Part shown: positions 44,643 to 55,410 of the stretch, piece by piece
Numbering within the stretch: position 1 is the first letter of the stretch
How the letters are laid out: every line of letters starts with the position of its first letter
Source: Pectobacterium araliae
Lineage (GTDB): Bacteria > Pseudomonadota > Gammaproteobacteria > Enterobacterales > Enterobacteriaceae
Direction of reading: 5' to 3'
Length of the DNA stretch: 64,000 bases
Assembly (NCBI RefSeq): GCF_037076465.1
Contig: NZ_AP028908.1
Coordinates: forward strand, 124,001 to 188,000
Notes under the pieces: generated by a model
What the model saw: the letters and a program-made list of their open reading frames with translations, nothing else
What the model was told of the DNA's origin: nothing
The model's database searches: none
Program-made: the position numbers and the translations under genes

Positions 44643-46664
44643 ATGCGCTTAAACCCCAGCCAACAACATGCCGTCGAATTCGTCACCGGACCTTGTCTGG
44701 TTCTGGCGGGCGCAGGCTCAGGCAAGACCCGCGTGATCACCAATAAAATTGCGCACCTGATTCGCCAGTGTGGTTATCAGGCTCGGCACATTGCCGCCGT
44801 GACGTTTACCAACAAAGCGGCGCGTGAAATGAAGGAACGCGTGGCACAAACGCTGGGGCGTAAAGAAACGCGTGGGCTAATGATTGCGACCTTCCATACG
44901 CTGGGGTTGGAGATCATCAAGCGTGAATACGCCGCGCTGGGGATGAAATCCAATTTCTCCCTGTTTGACGATCAAGACCAGATGGCGTTGCTGAAAGAGC
45001 TGACGGAGCAGTGGTTGGAAAACGATAAGGCGCAGCTGCAACAGCTGATCTCGACGATCTCAAACTGGAAAAACGATCTGATCGATCCTGCTGGTGCAGC
45101 GGCGACTGCGCGATCCGAACGCGACAAGCTGTTTGTGCATTGCTACGCGCTTTATCATGAACACCTGCGTGCCTGTAATGTGCTGGATTTCGACGATCTG
45201 ATTTTGCTGCCCACGCTATTATTGAAGCGGAATGCCGAGGTGCGTGAACGCTGGCAGAACCGCTTACGCTACCTGCTGGTGGATGAATATCAAGACACCA
45301 ACACCAGCCAGTATGAGCTGGTTAAGCTGTTGGTCGGCTCCCGTGCGCGTTTTACCGTCGTCGGGGATGACGATCAGTCGATTTATTCCTGGCGTGGTGC
45401 GCGCCCGCAGAATCTGGTGTTGCTACAGCAGGATTTCCCGGCGCTTGACGTGATCAAACTGGAACAGAATTACCGCTCATCCGGGCGTATTCTGAAAGCA
45501 GCCAATATTCTCATCGCCAATAACCCGCACGTCTTTGAAAAGCGCCTGTTCTCGGAGCTGGGTTACGGTGATGAACTCAAAGTCATTACCGCCAACAACG
45601 AAGATCACGAAGCGGAGCGGGTCGTGGGTGAATTGATTGCCCATCACTTTATTAAAAAGACCCAGTATGGCGACTATGCCATTCTGTATCGTGGCAACCA
45701 TCAGTCGCGCCTGTTTGAAAAGATGCTGATGCAGAACCGTATTCCTTATCGCATTTCCGGTGGCACGTCTTTTTTCTCTCGACCTGAAATCAAAGATTTA
45801 CTGGCTTACCTGCGCGTTCTGACCAACCCGGATGACGACAGTGCCTTCTTACGCATCGTGAACACGCCCAAGCGAGAGATTGGCCCAGCGACGATGAAAA
45901 AGCTGGGCGAGTGGGCAGGACAACGCAATAAGGGTCTGTTCAGCGCGAGTTTTGATCTCGGGTTGAGCCAGTCTTTGACTGGGCGTGGGCTGGAGTCCCT
46001 GCAACGGTTTACGCAGTGGCTGGCGGAGATTGCCCGTCTGGCGGAGCGTGAGCCTGTGGCAGCCGTGCGCGACCTGATTCATGGCTTGGACTACGAAAGC
46101 TGGCTCTACGAAACCTCGCCCAGCCCAAAAGCCGCAGAAATGCGGATGAAGAACGTCAATCAGCTATTTAGTTGGATGACGGAAATGCTGGAAGGCTCCG
46201 AGCTGGATGAACCCATGACGTTGACGCAGGTGGTGACGCGCTTCACGCTGCGGGACATGATGGAGCGTGGTGAAAGTGAAGAGGAACTGGATCAGGTGCA
46301 ACTGATGACGCTGCATGCGTCCAAAGGACTGGAGTTTCCGTACGTCTTTTTGGTTGGGATGGAGGAGGGTCTGTTGCCGCACCAGAGCAGCATTGATGAA
46401 GACAACGTCGACGAAGAGCGCCGTCTGGCATACGTGGGAATTACACGCGCCCAACGCGAGCTGTTCTTCACGCTATGTAAAGAACGCCGCCAGTATGGCG
46501 AGCTGGTGCGCCCCGAACCGAGCCGCTTCCTGCTTGAACTGCCGCAGGATGATGTGGTGTGGGAAACGGAAAGAAAAGTCGTTAGCGCACAAGAGCGTAT
46601 GCAAAAAGGTCAGACGAACGTCGCCAATATCCGGGCGATGCTAGCGAAGGCAAAAGGGGAATAA
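44643..46664 (+). CDS. rep: ATP-dependent DNA helicase Rep
   Basis: Superfamily 1A 3'-5' helicase that moves with the replisome and clears protein blocks. The 673 residues equal E. coli Rep. Seen are motif Q/I in [13 protein letters not shown] and [58 protein letters not shown] and [12 protein letters not shown] 44643 starts MRLNP as in E. coli; a GTG at 44628 is in frame but less likely. It is convergent with gppA, with only 18 bases between and no terminator. Confidence 0.98.
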   Translation: MRLNPSQQHAVEFVTGPCLVLAGAGSGKTRVITNKIAHLIRQCGYQARHIAAVTFTNKAAREMKERVAQTLGRKETRGLMIATFHTLGLEIIKREYAALGMKSNFSLFDDQDQMALLKELTEQWLENDKAQLQQLISTISNWKNDLIDPAGAAATARSERDKLFVHCYALYHEHLRACNVLDFDDLILLPTLLLKRNAEVRERWQNRLRYLLVDEYQDTNTSQYELVKLLVGSRARFTVVGDDDQSIYSWRGARPQNLVLLQQDFPALDVIKLEQNYRSSGRILKAANILIANNPHVFEKRLFSELGYGDELKVITANNEDHEAERVVGELIAHHFIKKTQYGDYAILYRGNHQSRLFEKMLMQNRIPYRISGGTSFFSRPEIKDLLAYLRVLTNPDDDSAFLRIVNTPKREIGPATMKKLGEWAGQRNKGLFSASFDLGLSQSLTGRGLESLQRFTQWLAEIARLAEREPVAAVRDLIHGLDYESWLYETSPSPKAAEMRMKNVNQLFSWMTEMLEGSELDEPMTLTQVVTRFTLRDMMERGESEEELDQVQLMTLHASKGLEFPYVFLVGMEEGLLPHQSSIDEDNVDEERRLAYVGITRAQRELFFTLCKERRQYGELVRPEPSRFLLELPQDDVVWETERKVVSAQERMQKGQTNVANIRAMLAKAKGE

Positions 46665-46682
46665 CCCCCCCTTAACTATCTG

Positions 46683-48179
46683 TTAAATTGTCGTTTCTTC
46701 CAGCATCAGCGGCCAGTGTACGTAGCTTTGCCAGCGGCTTTCCTGTTCCAACATTTCTGCCCGTAACGGATGTTGAGCCAGCCAGCCAGTAGGCAGAATC
46801 AAACGCAATGTTTCACCTTCTACGCGCAACCGCACTGCTGGCAGCGTGTCATCGCGGCGGCGGCTGGCAAAAATAATTGCCAGACGCAACAGGCGGCACA
46901 GGCGCTGTGCCTGGTTGACCGATAGCGCATTTTGCTGACTGAGCGGCATTAAATCGACAGGGTTAATCTGGTTTTGCAGGAGTGTGGCTAACAGCTTTTT
47001 CTGGGCGGGCGTAAAGCCGGGGAGATCGCTATGGCGAATCAAATAGGCTGCATGCTGGGGTGACTGGCGAAAATCAATGCTCAAACCGATTTCGTGCACC
47101 AGACAGGCGCTGCGCAGTAACTCACGACATCGGTTATCTAACTGCCAGTCACGGGCAACCTGTTGCAGAAAGTTATCTGCCAGCGTACTGACGCGTTTAG
47201 CCTGTTCGGTATCCAACAGATAACGGCGTTGCAGCGTCTCTAGTGTGCGGTGGCGGATATCCTGATCGACAGGCAGATTCAACATGCCATAGACCAGCCC
47301 CTCACGCAGTGCGCCTCCGGCCAACGTCATCGTTTTGATGTCGAGTTCCTGAAAGATCGCCATCAGAATGGCTAACCCACTGGGGAAAACCAGTGCACGT
47401 TCCAGCGTTAGCCCTTCAATTTCCAATTCTTCCAGCTTATCGCATTGAATCGCATGCTCTTTAAGCTGTCTGAGCTTCGGCAGAGTAATGTATTCATCCA
47501 TTCCCTGCGCGACCATAATTTCCTGTAGCGCTTGTACCGTACCGGAAGCACCGACGCAGATTTGCCACCCTTGCTCGCGTAGAGAAGCCGCGACAGGACG
47601 CAGCATTTCACGCGCCGCCTGTTCCGCGCGTTCAAAGTTACCGGCTTCGAGGTTGCGGTCGCTGAAATAGCGATCCAGCCACGTGACGCATCCCATCGGG
47701 AGGCTGAACAACTGAGTCGTTTTTGCACCGACGCCTGTTGCCAGTTCGGTGCTACCACCGCCAATATCCACAACCAGACGCGCATCTGGGCCGCCCGTGG
47801 TATGTGCTACGCCTTGATAAATCAAGCGTGCTTCTTCTTCACCGCTGATAACCTGAATCGGCAAGCCCAGAATTTCCTGAGCCCGTTGCAGAAACTCGTC
47901 AGCGTTCGTTGCCAGCCGCAGGGTTGCGGTCGCGACGACGCGCACCTGATCCTGCGGAATGTCCTGCAACCGTTCGGAAAACAGTTGTAGACACTGCCAA
48001 CCACGCTGCATCGCTTCCTGCGAGAGCCGACTCTGCTTATCCAGCCCTGCTGCAAGGCGGACCTTACGCTTTATTTTCGCCAGCGTCTGAATGCTGCCTG
48101 CGGCTTCCCGGGTGACCAGCATATGGAAGCTGTTCGAACCGAGATCGATGGCAGCGTAAAGTGAAGAAGAGCTCAGCAT
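46683..48179 (-). CDS. gppA: Guanosine pentaphosphate phosphohydrolase
   Basis: Converts pppGpp to ppGpp and has exopolyphosphatase activity in the family. The 498 residues have the ASKHA-fold phosphate motifs [15 protein letters not shown] and [15 protein letters not shown], the segment [14 protein letters not shown], and a C-terminal HD-like domain with [14 protein letters not shown] 48179 is chosen over a TTG codon one triplet upstream. It follows rhlB by six bases, the same pair as in E. coli, so it is probably co-transcribed with rhlB. Confidence 0.96.
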   Translation of the reverse strand: MLSSSSLYAAIDLGSNSFHMLVTREAAGSIQTLAKIKRKVRLAAGLDKQSRLSQEAMQRGWQCLQLFSERLQDIPQDQVRVVATATLRLATNADEFLQRAQEILGLPIQVISGEEEARLIYQGVAHTTGGPDARLVVDIGGGSTELATGVGAKTTQLFSLPMGCVTWLDRYFSDRNLEAGNFERAEQAAREMLRPVAASLREQGWQICVGASGTVQALQEIMVAQGMDEYITLPKLRQLKEHAIQCDKLEELEIEGLTLERALVFPSGLAILMAIFQELDIKTMTLAGGALREGLVYGMLNLPVDQDIRHRTLETLQRRYLLDTEQAKRVSTLADNFLQQVARDWQLDNRCRELLRSACLVHEIGLSIDFRQSPQHAAYLIRHSDLPGFTPAQKKLLATLLQNQINPVDLMPLSQQNALSVNQAQRLCRLLRLAIIFASRRRDDTLPAVRLRVEGETLRLILPTGWLAQHPLRAEMLEQESRWQSYVHWPLMLEETTI

Positions 48180-48185
48180 CAACGG

Positions 48186-49475
48186 TTAGTCCGCTCGTTT
48201 ACGGTTATTACGGGGCGCTCCGCTGCGGCGTGGCGCATTGTGTCTGCGCGGGCCATTATTAGAACGCGGTGGGCGTGTTAAACGCTTCGGCGCAGGTAAA
48301 TCGCTCATTAGCGCGTCACTGTTGTATTTACTGACCGGGATACCGTGACCGATGTAAGTTTCGATAGCCGGGAGATTCAGTGCGTACTCTTCGCAGGCCA
48401 GGCTGATAGAGAACCCGCTTTGCCCTGCACGGCCAGTACGGCCAATACGGTGAACGTAGTCTTCGCAGTCATCCGGCAGGTCGTAGTTGAAAACGTGGGT
48501 CACCGAAGGAATATGCAAACCGCGTGCTGCAACGTCCGTTGCCACCAGAATATCCAGATTACCTTGAGTAAATTCTTCCAGAATACGCAGACGCTTTTTC
48601 TGTGCCACGTCGCCCGTCAGTAGCCCAACGCGATGGCCGTCGGCAGCCAGGTGACCCCAGATGTCTTCACAGCGATGCTTGGTATTCGCGAAAATAATGC
48701 AGCGGTCCGGCCACTCTTCTTCCAACAGCGTCTGGAGCAGGCGCATTTTCTCTTCGTTGGACGGATAAAATAGCTCTTCTTTAATGCGGTGGCCGGTTTT
48801 CTGTTCCGGTTCGACTTCCACGTACTCTGCGTTATTCATCTGTTCAAACGCCAGTTCACGCACCCGGTAGGAGAGCGTAGCGGAAAAGAGCATATTGAGG
48901 CGCTGTGCTGCGGCTGGCATACGACGGAACAACCAGCGAATATCTTTGATGAAGCCGAGATCGTACATGCGATCCGCTTCGTCCAACACGACTACCTGAA
49001 TCGCGCCCAGATTAATATGGTTTTGTTTGGCATAGTCGATCAGACGACCAGTGGTGCCGATCAAAATATCAACGCCGCTTTCCAGCACTTTAAGCTGTTT
49101 GTCGTAGCCGTCGCCACCGTAGGCTAAACCTAATTTTAGCCCAGTAGCATGAGACAGCGCTTCTGCGTCAGAGTGAATCTGGACAGCCAGTTCACGCGTT
49201 GGTGCCATAATTAAGGCACGTGGTTGATTGGTTTGACGCTCTGCGTTTGCAGGGTGTGAAAGCAAATAATGGAAAGTAGACGCAAGAAAAGCCAGCGTCT
49301 TGCCGGTACCGGTTTGCGCCTGACCCGCAACATCACGCCCTGACAAAGCTAATGGCAGAGCTAACGCCTGAATAGGCGTACAGTTATGAAACCCTTTACT
49401 TTCAAGAGCTTCGATAACCTGCGGGTGCAGGGCGAAGTCGGAAAACTTCTGTTCAGTTAAGTGTGTTTTGCTCAT
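48186..49475 (-). CDS. rhlB: ATP-dependent RNA helicase RhlB
   Basis: DEAD-box helicase of the RNA degradosome. The 429 residues show the Q motif [63 protein letters not shown] and HRIGRTGR. The C-terminal tail is rich in Arg, Pro and Asn ([20 protein letters not shown]), the part that contacts RNA and RNase E in the family. It heads the rhlB-gppA pair and is divergent from trxA, as in E. coli. Confidence 0.97.
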   Translation of the reverse strand: MSKTHLTEQKFSDFALHPQVIEALESKGFHNCTPIQALALPLALSGRDVAGQAQTGTGKTLAFLASTFHYLLSHPANAERQTNQPRALIMAPTRELAVQIHSDAEALSHATGLKLGLAYGGDGYDKQLKVLESGVDILIGTTGRLIDYAKQNHINLGAIQVVVLDEADRMYDLGFIKDIRWLFRRMPAAAQRLNMLFSATLSYRVRELAFEQMNNAEYVEVEPEQKTGHRIKEELFYPSNEEKMRLLQTLLEEEWPDRCIIFANTKHRCEDIWGHLAADGHRVGLLTGDVAQKKRLRILEEFTQGNLDILVATDVAARGLHIPSVTHVFNYDLPDDCEDYVHRIGRTGRAGQSGFSISLACEEYALNLPAIETYIGHGIPVSKYNSDALMSDLPAPKRLTRPPRSNNGPRRHNAPRRSGAPRNNRKRAD

Positions 49476-49590
49476 AGTGTGGTAGAATATCAGCTAACTA
49501 TTGCTTTACGAAAGCGTATCCGGTGAAATAAAGTCAACCTGTTGTTGGTTAATGCGAGACCAACAAGATATGCCCTTCATTTTTCAAGTT

Positions 49591-49614
49591 ATAGGTGTAT
49601 AGGTGTATAGGTGT
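49591..49614. repeat. Three copies of an 8-base repeat upstream of trxA
   Basis: ATAGGTGT occurs three times head to tail at 49591-49598, 49599-49606 and 49607-49614, in the rhlB-trxA intergenic region about 100 bases before the trxA start. It is a simple repeat that could change copy number and with it promoter spacing. Confidence 0.9.
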
Positions 49615-49714
49615 GGTATTGAATGACTTGACGTTTCACTGGGCCTTGCTCTTGCACGTTTTGTCCTGCACCTTGAAATCTATTGGGTATATAAATAATC
49701 CTGTGGAGTAAAAT

Positions 49715-50041
49715 ATGAGCGATAAAATAATTCACCTGACTGATGACAGCTTTGGTACGAAAGTATTGCAGGCTGATGGCGCTATCTTGGTTGATTTCTG
49801 GGCTGAGTGGTGTGGTCCTTGTAAAATGATCGCTCCTATTCTGGATGAAATTGCCGAAGAGTTTGAAGGTAAACTGACGGTGACCAAGCTGAACATTGAT
49901 GAAAATCCTGCAACTGCACCGAAATATGGTATCCGTGGCATTCCTACACTGTTGCTGTTTAAAAACGGCGAAGTCGCGGCGACAAAAGTCGGCGCACTGT
50001 CCAAAGGGCAACTGAAAGAGTTCCTGACGGCAAACCTGTAA
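49715..50041 (+). CDS. trxA: Thioredoxin 1
   Basis: Cytoplasmic disulfide reductase with active site WCGPC (Cys33 and Cys36). The 108 residues, [20 protein letters not shown], the cis-Pro loop RGIPTLLLF and the tail LKEFLTANL match E. coli TrxA. GGAG lies before the ATG. Between rhlB and rho, the ancestral order. Confidence 0.99.
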   Translation: MSDKIIHLTDDSFGTKVLQADGAILVDFWAEWCGPCKMIAPILDEIAEEFEGKLTVTKLNIDENPATAPKYGIRGIPTLLLFKNGEVAATKVGALSKGQLKEFLTANL

Positions 50042-50529
50042 TTAGCTTGCCCCCTTGAAAGGGGGTTGCCGATGAGCGCGATCGGTCAATATGCAATTCT
50101 CATATTGACTGCTTGCTGCTCGTCGGGAAGCGTGTTAGATTCTTCACCACTGCATATCGTACTTGCCTATGTTTAAGTCCTTAGGCTTAAGCCTGAAAGT
50201 TAGAGTCTAAAGCATTATTCTGTGTCGAAATCGAAAGAACATTGTTTTACAAAGTCTTTTTTGCAAAATAATTGTTTAACACATTTGTGATCCGATTTGG
50301 GCAGTCTACGAGTTTTACAATAATTGGTTTTATGTGTCTTCGATCTCCTGCCGTTGATTTATGCGGATATCGTTTATGCGGATGTCGTTTTGCGCGGATT
50401 TAATGCGCTTCAGGTGTGAAACCAGACAGGAATCCGGTGGTTGAAGGCTGTTATAGAGGCACGGATGATCCTGCCATACCATTCACGTTACTAGTTCGAG
50501 ATTTACCCCGAGTTAAAGAACCCACCACT
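50042..50529 (+). promoter_or_regulatory. trxA-rho gap with the long rho leader
   Basis: These 488 bases hold no large gene. A short hairpin (CCCCCT/AGGGGG near 50050-50065) follows trxA. A perfect 9-base inverted repeat GTCAATATG/CATATTGAC lies at 50085-50109. The last 60 bases before the rho ATG are, from memory, nearly the same as in E. coli (TTCGAGATTTACCCCGAGTT), the leader through which Rho represses itself. A small open frame at 50361-50444 sits where E. coli has rhoL. Confidence 0.6.
50361..50444 (+). CDS. Possible rho leader peptide (rhoL-like)
   Basis: A 27-codon frame, [20 protein letters not shown] followed by TRQESGG, ends 85 bases before rho. It takes the place of rhoL in E. 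coli and, like it from memory, begins MR and has TRQ near its end. The first part is a 15-base tandem duplication (50361-50375 and 50376-50390, one difference). No clear ribosome-binding site. An inner ATG at 50403 would give a 13-residue peptide. Confidence 0.35.
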   Translation: MRISFMRMSFCADLMRFRCETRQESGG

Positions 50530-51789
50530 ATGAATCTTACCGAATTAAAGAATACGCCAGTTTCTGAGTTAATTACTCTTGGCGAAAATATGGGGCTGGA
50601 AAATCAGGCCCGCATGCGTAAACAGGATATTATCTTCGCGATTCTGAAGCAGCATGCCAAAAGCGGCGAGGATATTTTTGGCGATGGCGTGCTGGAGATT
50701 CTGCAGGATGGCTTCGGCTTTCTCCGCTCCGCAGACAGCTCCTACCTCGCAGGCCCCGATGATATCTACGTTTCTCCCAGCCAAATCCGCCGTTTCAACC
50801 TTCGCACTGGTGACACCATTTCTGGCAAGATTCGCCCGCCGAAAGAAGGTGAGCGCTATTTTGCCCTGCTGAAAGTTAACGAAGTTAACTACGACAGACC
50901 TGAAAACGCCCGTAACAAAATCCTGTTCGAAAACTTAACACCACTGCATGCAAACTCTCGTCTGCGTATGGAACGGGGTAACGGTTCGACAGAAGATCTG
51001 ACGGCGCGTGTGCTAGATCTGGCTTCACCGATCGGCCGTGGTCAACGTGGTTTGATCGTTGCACCGCCGAAAGCGGGTAAAACCATGCTGCTGCAGAACA
51101 TCGCGCAGAGTATTGCTTACAACCATCCTGACTGTGTGCTGATGGTGCTGCTGATTGACGAACGTCCAGAAGAAGTGACTGAGATGCAGCGTCTGGTGAA
51201 AGGTGAAGTGGTTGCATCAACGTTTGACGAACCCGCTTCCCGTCACGTTCAGGTTGCTGAAATGGTGATCGAGAAAGCGAAGCGTCTGGTTGAGCATAAG
51301 AAAGACGTTATCATCCTGCTGGACTCCATTACCCGCTTGGCGCGTGCTTATAACACCGTTGTTCCGGCGTCGGGTAAAGTGTTGACTGGTGGTGTGGATG
51401 CTAACGCCCTGCATCGTCCGAAGCGTTTCTTCGGTGCTGCGCGTAACGTTGAGGAAGGCGGTAGCCTGACCATCATCGCCACCGCGCTGGTTGATACCGG
51501 TTCTAAGATGGACGAAGTGATTTACGAAGAGTTTAAAGGTACAGGTAATATGGAACTGCACCTGGCGCGTAAAATCGCAGAAAAACGCGTGTTCCCGGCG
51601 ATTGACTACAACCGTTCCGGTACGCGTAAAGAAGAATTGCTTACGACCTCTGAAGAATTGCAGAAGATGTGGATTCTACGCAAAATCATCCATCCAATGG
51701 GCGAGATCGATGCGATGGAATTCCTCATCAACAAGTTGGCGATGACGAAAACCAACGATGAATTCTTCGATATGATGAAACGTTCATAA
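50530..51789 (+). CDS. rho: Transcription termination factor Rho
   Basis: Hexameric RNA-dependent ATPase that ends transcription. The 419 residues equal E. coli Rho. The N-terminal part [20 protein letters not shown], the cold-shock RNA-binding domain ([20 protein letters not shown]), the P-loop [12 protein letters not shown] near residue 178 and the Q/R-loop regions are present. An in-frame GTG at 50416 would add 38 residues, but the conserved start is ATG 50530. It is likely autoregulated through its leader and ends at a strong terminator before wecA. Confidence 0.99.
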   Translation: MNLTELKNTPVSELITLGENMGLENQARMRKQDIIFAILKQHAKSGEDIFGDGVLEILQDGFGFLRSADSSYLAGPDDIYVSPSQIRRFNLRTGDTISGKIRPPKEGERYFALLKVNEVNYDRPENARNKILFENLTPLHANSRLRMERGNGSTEDLTARVLDLASPIGRGQRGLIVAPPKAGKTMLLQNIAQSIAYNHPDCVLMVLLIDERPEEVTEMQRLVKGEVVASTFDEPASRHVQVAEMVIEKAKRLVEHKKDVIILLDSITRLARAYNTVVPASGKVLTGGVDANALHRPKRFFGAARNVEEGGSLTIIATALVDTGSKMDEVIYEEFKGTGNMELHLARKIAEKRVFPAIDYNRSGTRKEELLTTSEELQKMWILRKIIHPMGEIDAMEFLINKLAMTKTNDEFFDMMKRS

Positions 51790-51823
51790 ATCCGGGCGTT
51801 CATCTATTACGGATAACTCGGGG

Positions 51824-51852
51824 AACGCCACGCTGGGTCGTGGCGTTTTTTT
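51824..51852 (+). terminator. Terminator after rho
   Basis: AACGCCACG (51824-51832), six-base loop, CGTGGCGTT (51839-51847), then a T-run to 51852. Confidence 0.95.
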
Positions 51853-52003
51853 ATCCCCTATCCCCTAATTGGTCGGATGTGAATGTGTTGTCTGCGGGAA
51901 AGGTGCAGCTACCACTTCAATTTGTACTGGCGATCAACATGGGCGATAGGATATAAGGCGTAAACCGAGTCTATACTGAACAGCTACAGCGCAGCTGTTA
52001 ACG

Positions 52004-53101
52004 GTGAACTTACTCACTATGAGTACCGAATTACTATTTATTTTCTTGTTTTCTTTGGGCTTTCTTTTTTTTGCTCGCGGCATTGCGGGTAAAATAGGAC
52101 TTGTCGATCGTCCCAATTACCGTAAACGCCATCGGGGTCTTGTGCCTCTGGTCGGCGGCATTTCTGTGTATGCGGGTATCTGTTTTACCTACTTTATTAC
52201 CGATCAATACATCCTCAACTTCCGTCTTTATCTGCTATGCGCAGGTGTGCTGGTGTTTGTCGGCATGCTGGACGATCGTTTTGATATCAGCGTGAAAATT
52301 CGTGCCGTTGTGCAGGCGTTTGTCGCGGTGGTGATGATGGTCTTTGCTGGCTTGACGATACACAATCTAGGGCACATTTTCGGTCCATGGCAGATGGGGC
52401 TAGGGCCGTTTGGCTATCTGGTTACGTTGTTTGCCGTTTGGGCTGCGATCAATGCGTTCAACATGGTCGATGGGATCGATGGGCTGCTCGGTGGATTATC
52501 CAGTGTCTCATTTGGGGCGATGGGGATTTTGTTGTATCTGAGCGGCCATACGAATCTGGCATTGTGGTGTTTCGCCATGATCGCGGCGACCTTACCTTAC
52601 ATTTTGCTCAATCTCGGCATGTTTGGACCACGCTACAAGGTATTCATGGGCGATGCAGGTAGCACGATGATTGGCTTCACGGCTATCTGGCTCTTGATTC
52701 AGACGACGCAAGGCCCGCAGCATCCGATTAATCCGGTTACGGCACTGTGGATTATCGCTATCCCGCTGATCGATATGATCGCCATTATGTATCGACGTTT
52801 GCGTAAGGGAATGAGTCCGTTCTCGCCTGATCGGCAGCATATTCATCATTTAATGATGCGAGCCGGTTTTTCTTCCCGTCAGGCGTTTGTGCTGATTACG
52901 CTTGCTGCCGCCTTGTTAGCCGTGGTCGGCGTCTTGGGAGAATATTTCTTTTCCGTACCTGAGTGGGTCATGTTGGCATTATTCTTGCTTGTGTTTTTAC
53001 TGTATGGCTACTGCCTGAAACGAGCATGGCGGGTCGCCCGTTTTATCAAGCGAGTCAAACGCCGTATGCGGCATTCCGATGAGCAAAAGCAGTCATCCTG
53101 A
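52004..53101 (+). CDS. wecA: UDP-GlcNAc:undecaprenyl-phosphate GlcNAc-1-phosphate transferase
   Basis: First enzyme of enterobacterial common antigen and of many O antigens; an inner-membrane protein with about 11 spans. Marks are DRPNYRKRHRGLVPLVGG, the Asp pair in GMLDDRFDIS, NAFNMVDGIDGLLGG and the RQHIHHL motif. The 365 residues begin at a GTG that gives MNLLTMSTELL, the same start type and sequence as in E. coli; ATG 52019 is the alternative. A hairpin AACAGCT/AGCTGTT at 51979-51999 sits just before it. First gene of the antigen operon. Confidence 0.96.
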   Translation: MNLLTMSTELLFIFLFSLGFLFFARGIAGKIGLVDRPNYRKRHRGLVPLVGGISVYAGICFTYFITDQYILNFRLYLLCAGVLVFVGMLDDRFDISVKIRAVVQAFVAVVMMVFAGLTIHNLGHIFGPWQMGLGPFGYLVTLFAVWAAINAFNMVDGIDGLLGGLSSVSFGAMGILLYLSGHTNLALWCFAMIAATLPYILLNLGMFGPRYKVFMGDAGSTMIGFTAIWLLIQTTQGPQHPINPVTALWIIAIPLIDMIAIMYRRLRKGMSPFSPDRQHIHHLMMRAGFSSRQAFVLITLAAALLAVVGVLGEYFFSVPEWVMLALFLLVFLLYGYCLKRAWRVARFIKRVKRRMRHSDEQKQSS

Positions 53102-53122
53102 CCAAATAACTTTGGGGAAGTA

Positions 53123-54169
53123 ATGAAATCAGAGAACTTGTCTAGTGGGAATGCGTTGATTGATAACGAACTGGATATCCGTGGTTTATTTCGCCAGTTG
53201 TGGCGTGGGAAAGTTTGGCCGATAGCGATTGGTCTGCTCTTTGCCATCGTCGCATTAGGCTACTCCTACCTGGTGAAACAGGAGTGGAGTGCGACAGCGA
53301 TTACCGACAAACCAACGGTCAATATGTTAGGAGGGTATTATTCGCAGCAGCAGTTCCTGCGTAACCTCGACGCGCGATCTTTTTCCACCCCTCCGGCTGA
53401 ACAACCGCCTATTTCAGCAGATGCTTACGGTGAGTTCATTATGCAATTAGCGGCCTATGACACTCGCCATGATTTCTGGTTGCAGACCAACTATTACAAG
53501 CAACGTCTGGAAGGTGATGCCAAGGCTGATGCAGCCCTGCTAGATGAAATGGTCAACAATATTCAGTTTACGGCGCGCGATGATGGTAAAAAAACCAATG
53601 ATTCCGTTAAGTTAGTGGCTGAAACTTCTGCGGATGCGAATACGTTGCTCCGCCAGTATGTGGCCTTTGCCAGCCTGCGTGCTGCCAGCCATCTGAATGA
53701 AGAAATTAAGGGGGCTTGGGCTGCCAGAACCATTTTCATGAAGTCGCAGATCAAGCGTCAGGAAGCGGTAGCAAAAGCGATTTACGATCGTGAAGTGCGC
53801 AGCGTTGAACTGGCGCTGAAGATCGCACAACAGCAAGGTATTAGCCGTAGTCAGACGGATACACCGGCTGATGAAGTCCCCGCATCGGAGATGTTTCTGC
53901 TTGGCAGGCCGATGCTCCAAGCCCGACTGGAGACGCTACAGACCAGCGGTCCTCACTACGAACTGGATTACGATCAAAACCGTGCGATGTTGGCAACGCT
54001 GAACGTTGGGCCAACGCTTGAAGCCGCTTTCCAGACGTATCGCTATTTGCGGACGCCGGAAGAACCGGTAAAGCGTGACAGCCCGCGCCGGGCATTTCTG
54101 ATGGTGATGTGGGGTGCGATTGGTGCGCTCATCGGGGCGGGTATTGCCTTGGCTCGCCGTCCGCGCTAA
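53123..54169 (+). CDS. wzzE: Common-antigen chain-length regulator
   Basis: Polysaccharide co-polymerase that sets the number of repeat units of common antigen. The 348 residues equal E. coli WzzE. A membrane helix near residues 36-52, a large periplasmic helical part with ITDKPTVNMLGGYYSQQQFL, and a second helix at the C terminus (FLMVMWGAIGALIGAGIAL) fit the family. It lies 21 bases after wecA. Confidence 0.95.
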   Translation: MKSENLSSGNALIDNELDIRGLFRQLWRGKVWPIAIGLLFAIVALGYSYLVKQEWSATAITDKPTVNMLGGYYSQQQFLRNLDARSFSTPPAEQPPISADAYGEFIMQLAAYDTRHDFWLQTNYYKQRLEGDAKADAALLDEMVNNIQFTARDDGKKTNDSVKLVAETSADANTLLRQYVAFASLRAASHLNEEIKGAWAARTIFMKSQIKRQEAVAKAIYDREVRSVELALKIAQQQGISRSQTDTPADEVPASEMFLLGRPMLQARLETLQTSGPHYELDYDQNRAMLATLNVGPTLEAAFQTYRYLRTPEEPVKRDSPRRAFLMVMWGAIGALIGAGIALARRPR

Positions 54170-54236
54170 CTGGCTTGCTGATTTGCATTGGATGCTCAGT
54201 GAGCATCTGCGTCTAACCTGATTAAAGAGATTCAAT

Positions 54237-55367
54237 GTGAAAGTGTTGACTGTTTTCGGCACCCGGCCGGAGGCCATTAAAATGGCGCCGCTGGTTCATG
54301 CCTTGGCTCAGGATGGAGCCTTTGAATCGAGAATTTGCGTAACAGCCCAGCACCGAGAGATGCTGGATCAGGTGCTGCGTTTGTTCGATATTACGCCGGA
54401 TTACGATCTGGATATTATGCGACCGGGGCAGGGACTCAGTGAGATCTCCTGCCGGATTTTATCGGGGCTTGAACCCGTTATGGCGGAGTTCAAACCGGAT
54501 CTCGTGTTGGTACACGGCGATACCACTACGACGTTGGCAACCAGTCTGGCGGCTTTTTATCAGCGTATACCGGTCGGTCATGTAGAAGCGGGTTTGCGCA
54601 CGGGTAACCTGTATTCGCCTTGGCCGGAAGAAGCCAACCGTAAGCTGACGGGACACTTGGCGATGTACCACTTTGCCCCGACGGAGAATTCCCGACAAAA
54701 TTTGCTGCGTGAGCACTTGTCCGATCGACATATTTTTGTCACGGGCAATACGGTGATTGACGCGTTGTTTTGGGTGCGTGACCGAATCGTCGGCGACGCG
54801 ACGCTACGCCGCAGTCTCGATGAAAAATATGCCTTTTTGGATGACAACAAGAAGCTGATTCTGGTTACCGGGCATCGACGTGAAAGTTTTGGCGGCGGTT
54901 TTGAGCGCATTTGTAGCGCGCTGGCAGATATTGCCCTGCGACACCCCGAAGTGCAGATTGTGTACCCTGTTCACCTGAACCCTAACGTTAGTGAGCCGGT
55001 GAACCGTATCCTGAGCGGTATTGATAATGTGATGCTGATTGCACCGCAGGACTATCTGCCTTTTGTGTATTTGATGAATCGCTCTTACATGATTTTGACC
55101 GACTCGGGTGGCATTCAGGAAGAAGCCCCGTCGCTAGGCAAGCCGGTATTAGTGATGCGCGATACGACGGAACGGCCGGAGGCGGTGGAAGCGGGTACAG
55201 TTAAACTGGTCGGTACGGAAGTGGCGAGTATTGTCGATGCGGTGTCTATGCTGTTGACGGACGAAGAGGCGTATCAGGCAATGAGCCACGCTCATAACCC
55301 CTTTGGTGATGGTCAAGCCTGTCAACGCATCGTTGATGCTTTAAAAAATCGCCAGGAGCGATTTTAA
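54237..55367 (+). CDS. wecB: UDP-N-acetylglucosamine 2-epimerase
   Basis: Makes UDP-ManNAc from UDP-GlcNAc in the cytoplasm. The 376 residues match E. coli Wec[66 protein letters not shown] and [20 protein letters not shown]. The start is a GTG that overlaps an out-of-frame ATG; the conserved N terminus supports GTG. It follows wzzE by 67 bases. Confidence 0.97.
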   Translation: MKVLTVFGTRPEAIKMAPLVHALAQDGAFESRICVTAQHREMLDQVLRLFDITPDYDLDIMRPGQGLSEISCRILSGLEPVMAEFKPDLVLVHGDTTTTLATSLAAFYQRIPVGHVEAGLRTGNLYSPWPEEANRKLTGHLAMYHFAPTENSRQNLLREHLSDRHIFVTGNTVIDALFWVRDRIVGDATLRRSLDEKYAFLDDNKKLILVTGHRRESFGGGFERICSALADIALRHPEVQIVYPVHLNPNVSEPVNRILSGIDNVMLIAPQDYLPFVYLMNRSYMILTDSGGIQEEAPSLGKPVLVMRDTTERPEAVEAGTVKLVGTEVASIVDAVSMLLTDEEAYQAMSHAHNPFGDGQACQRIVDALKNRQERF

Positions 55368-55410
55368 ACGTCGCTATGCGACGGCCCGACATAAAAATTA
55401 TGGTGATACT

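Noticed and set aside
50416..50529. In-frame GTG extension of rho by 38 residues
   Set aside because: The Rho N terminus is highly conserved and starts at MNLTELK; the extension is leader sequence.
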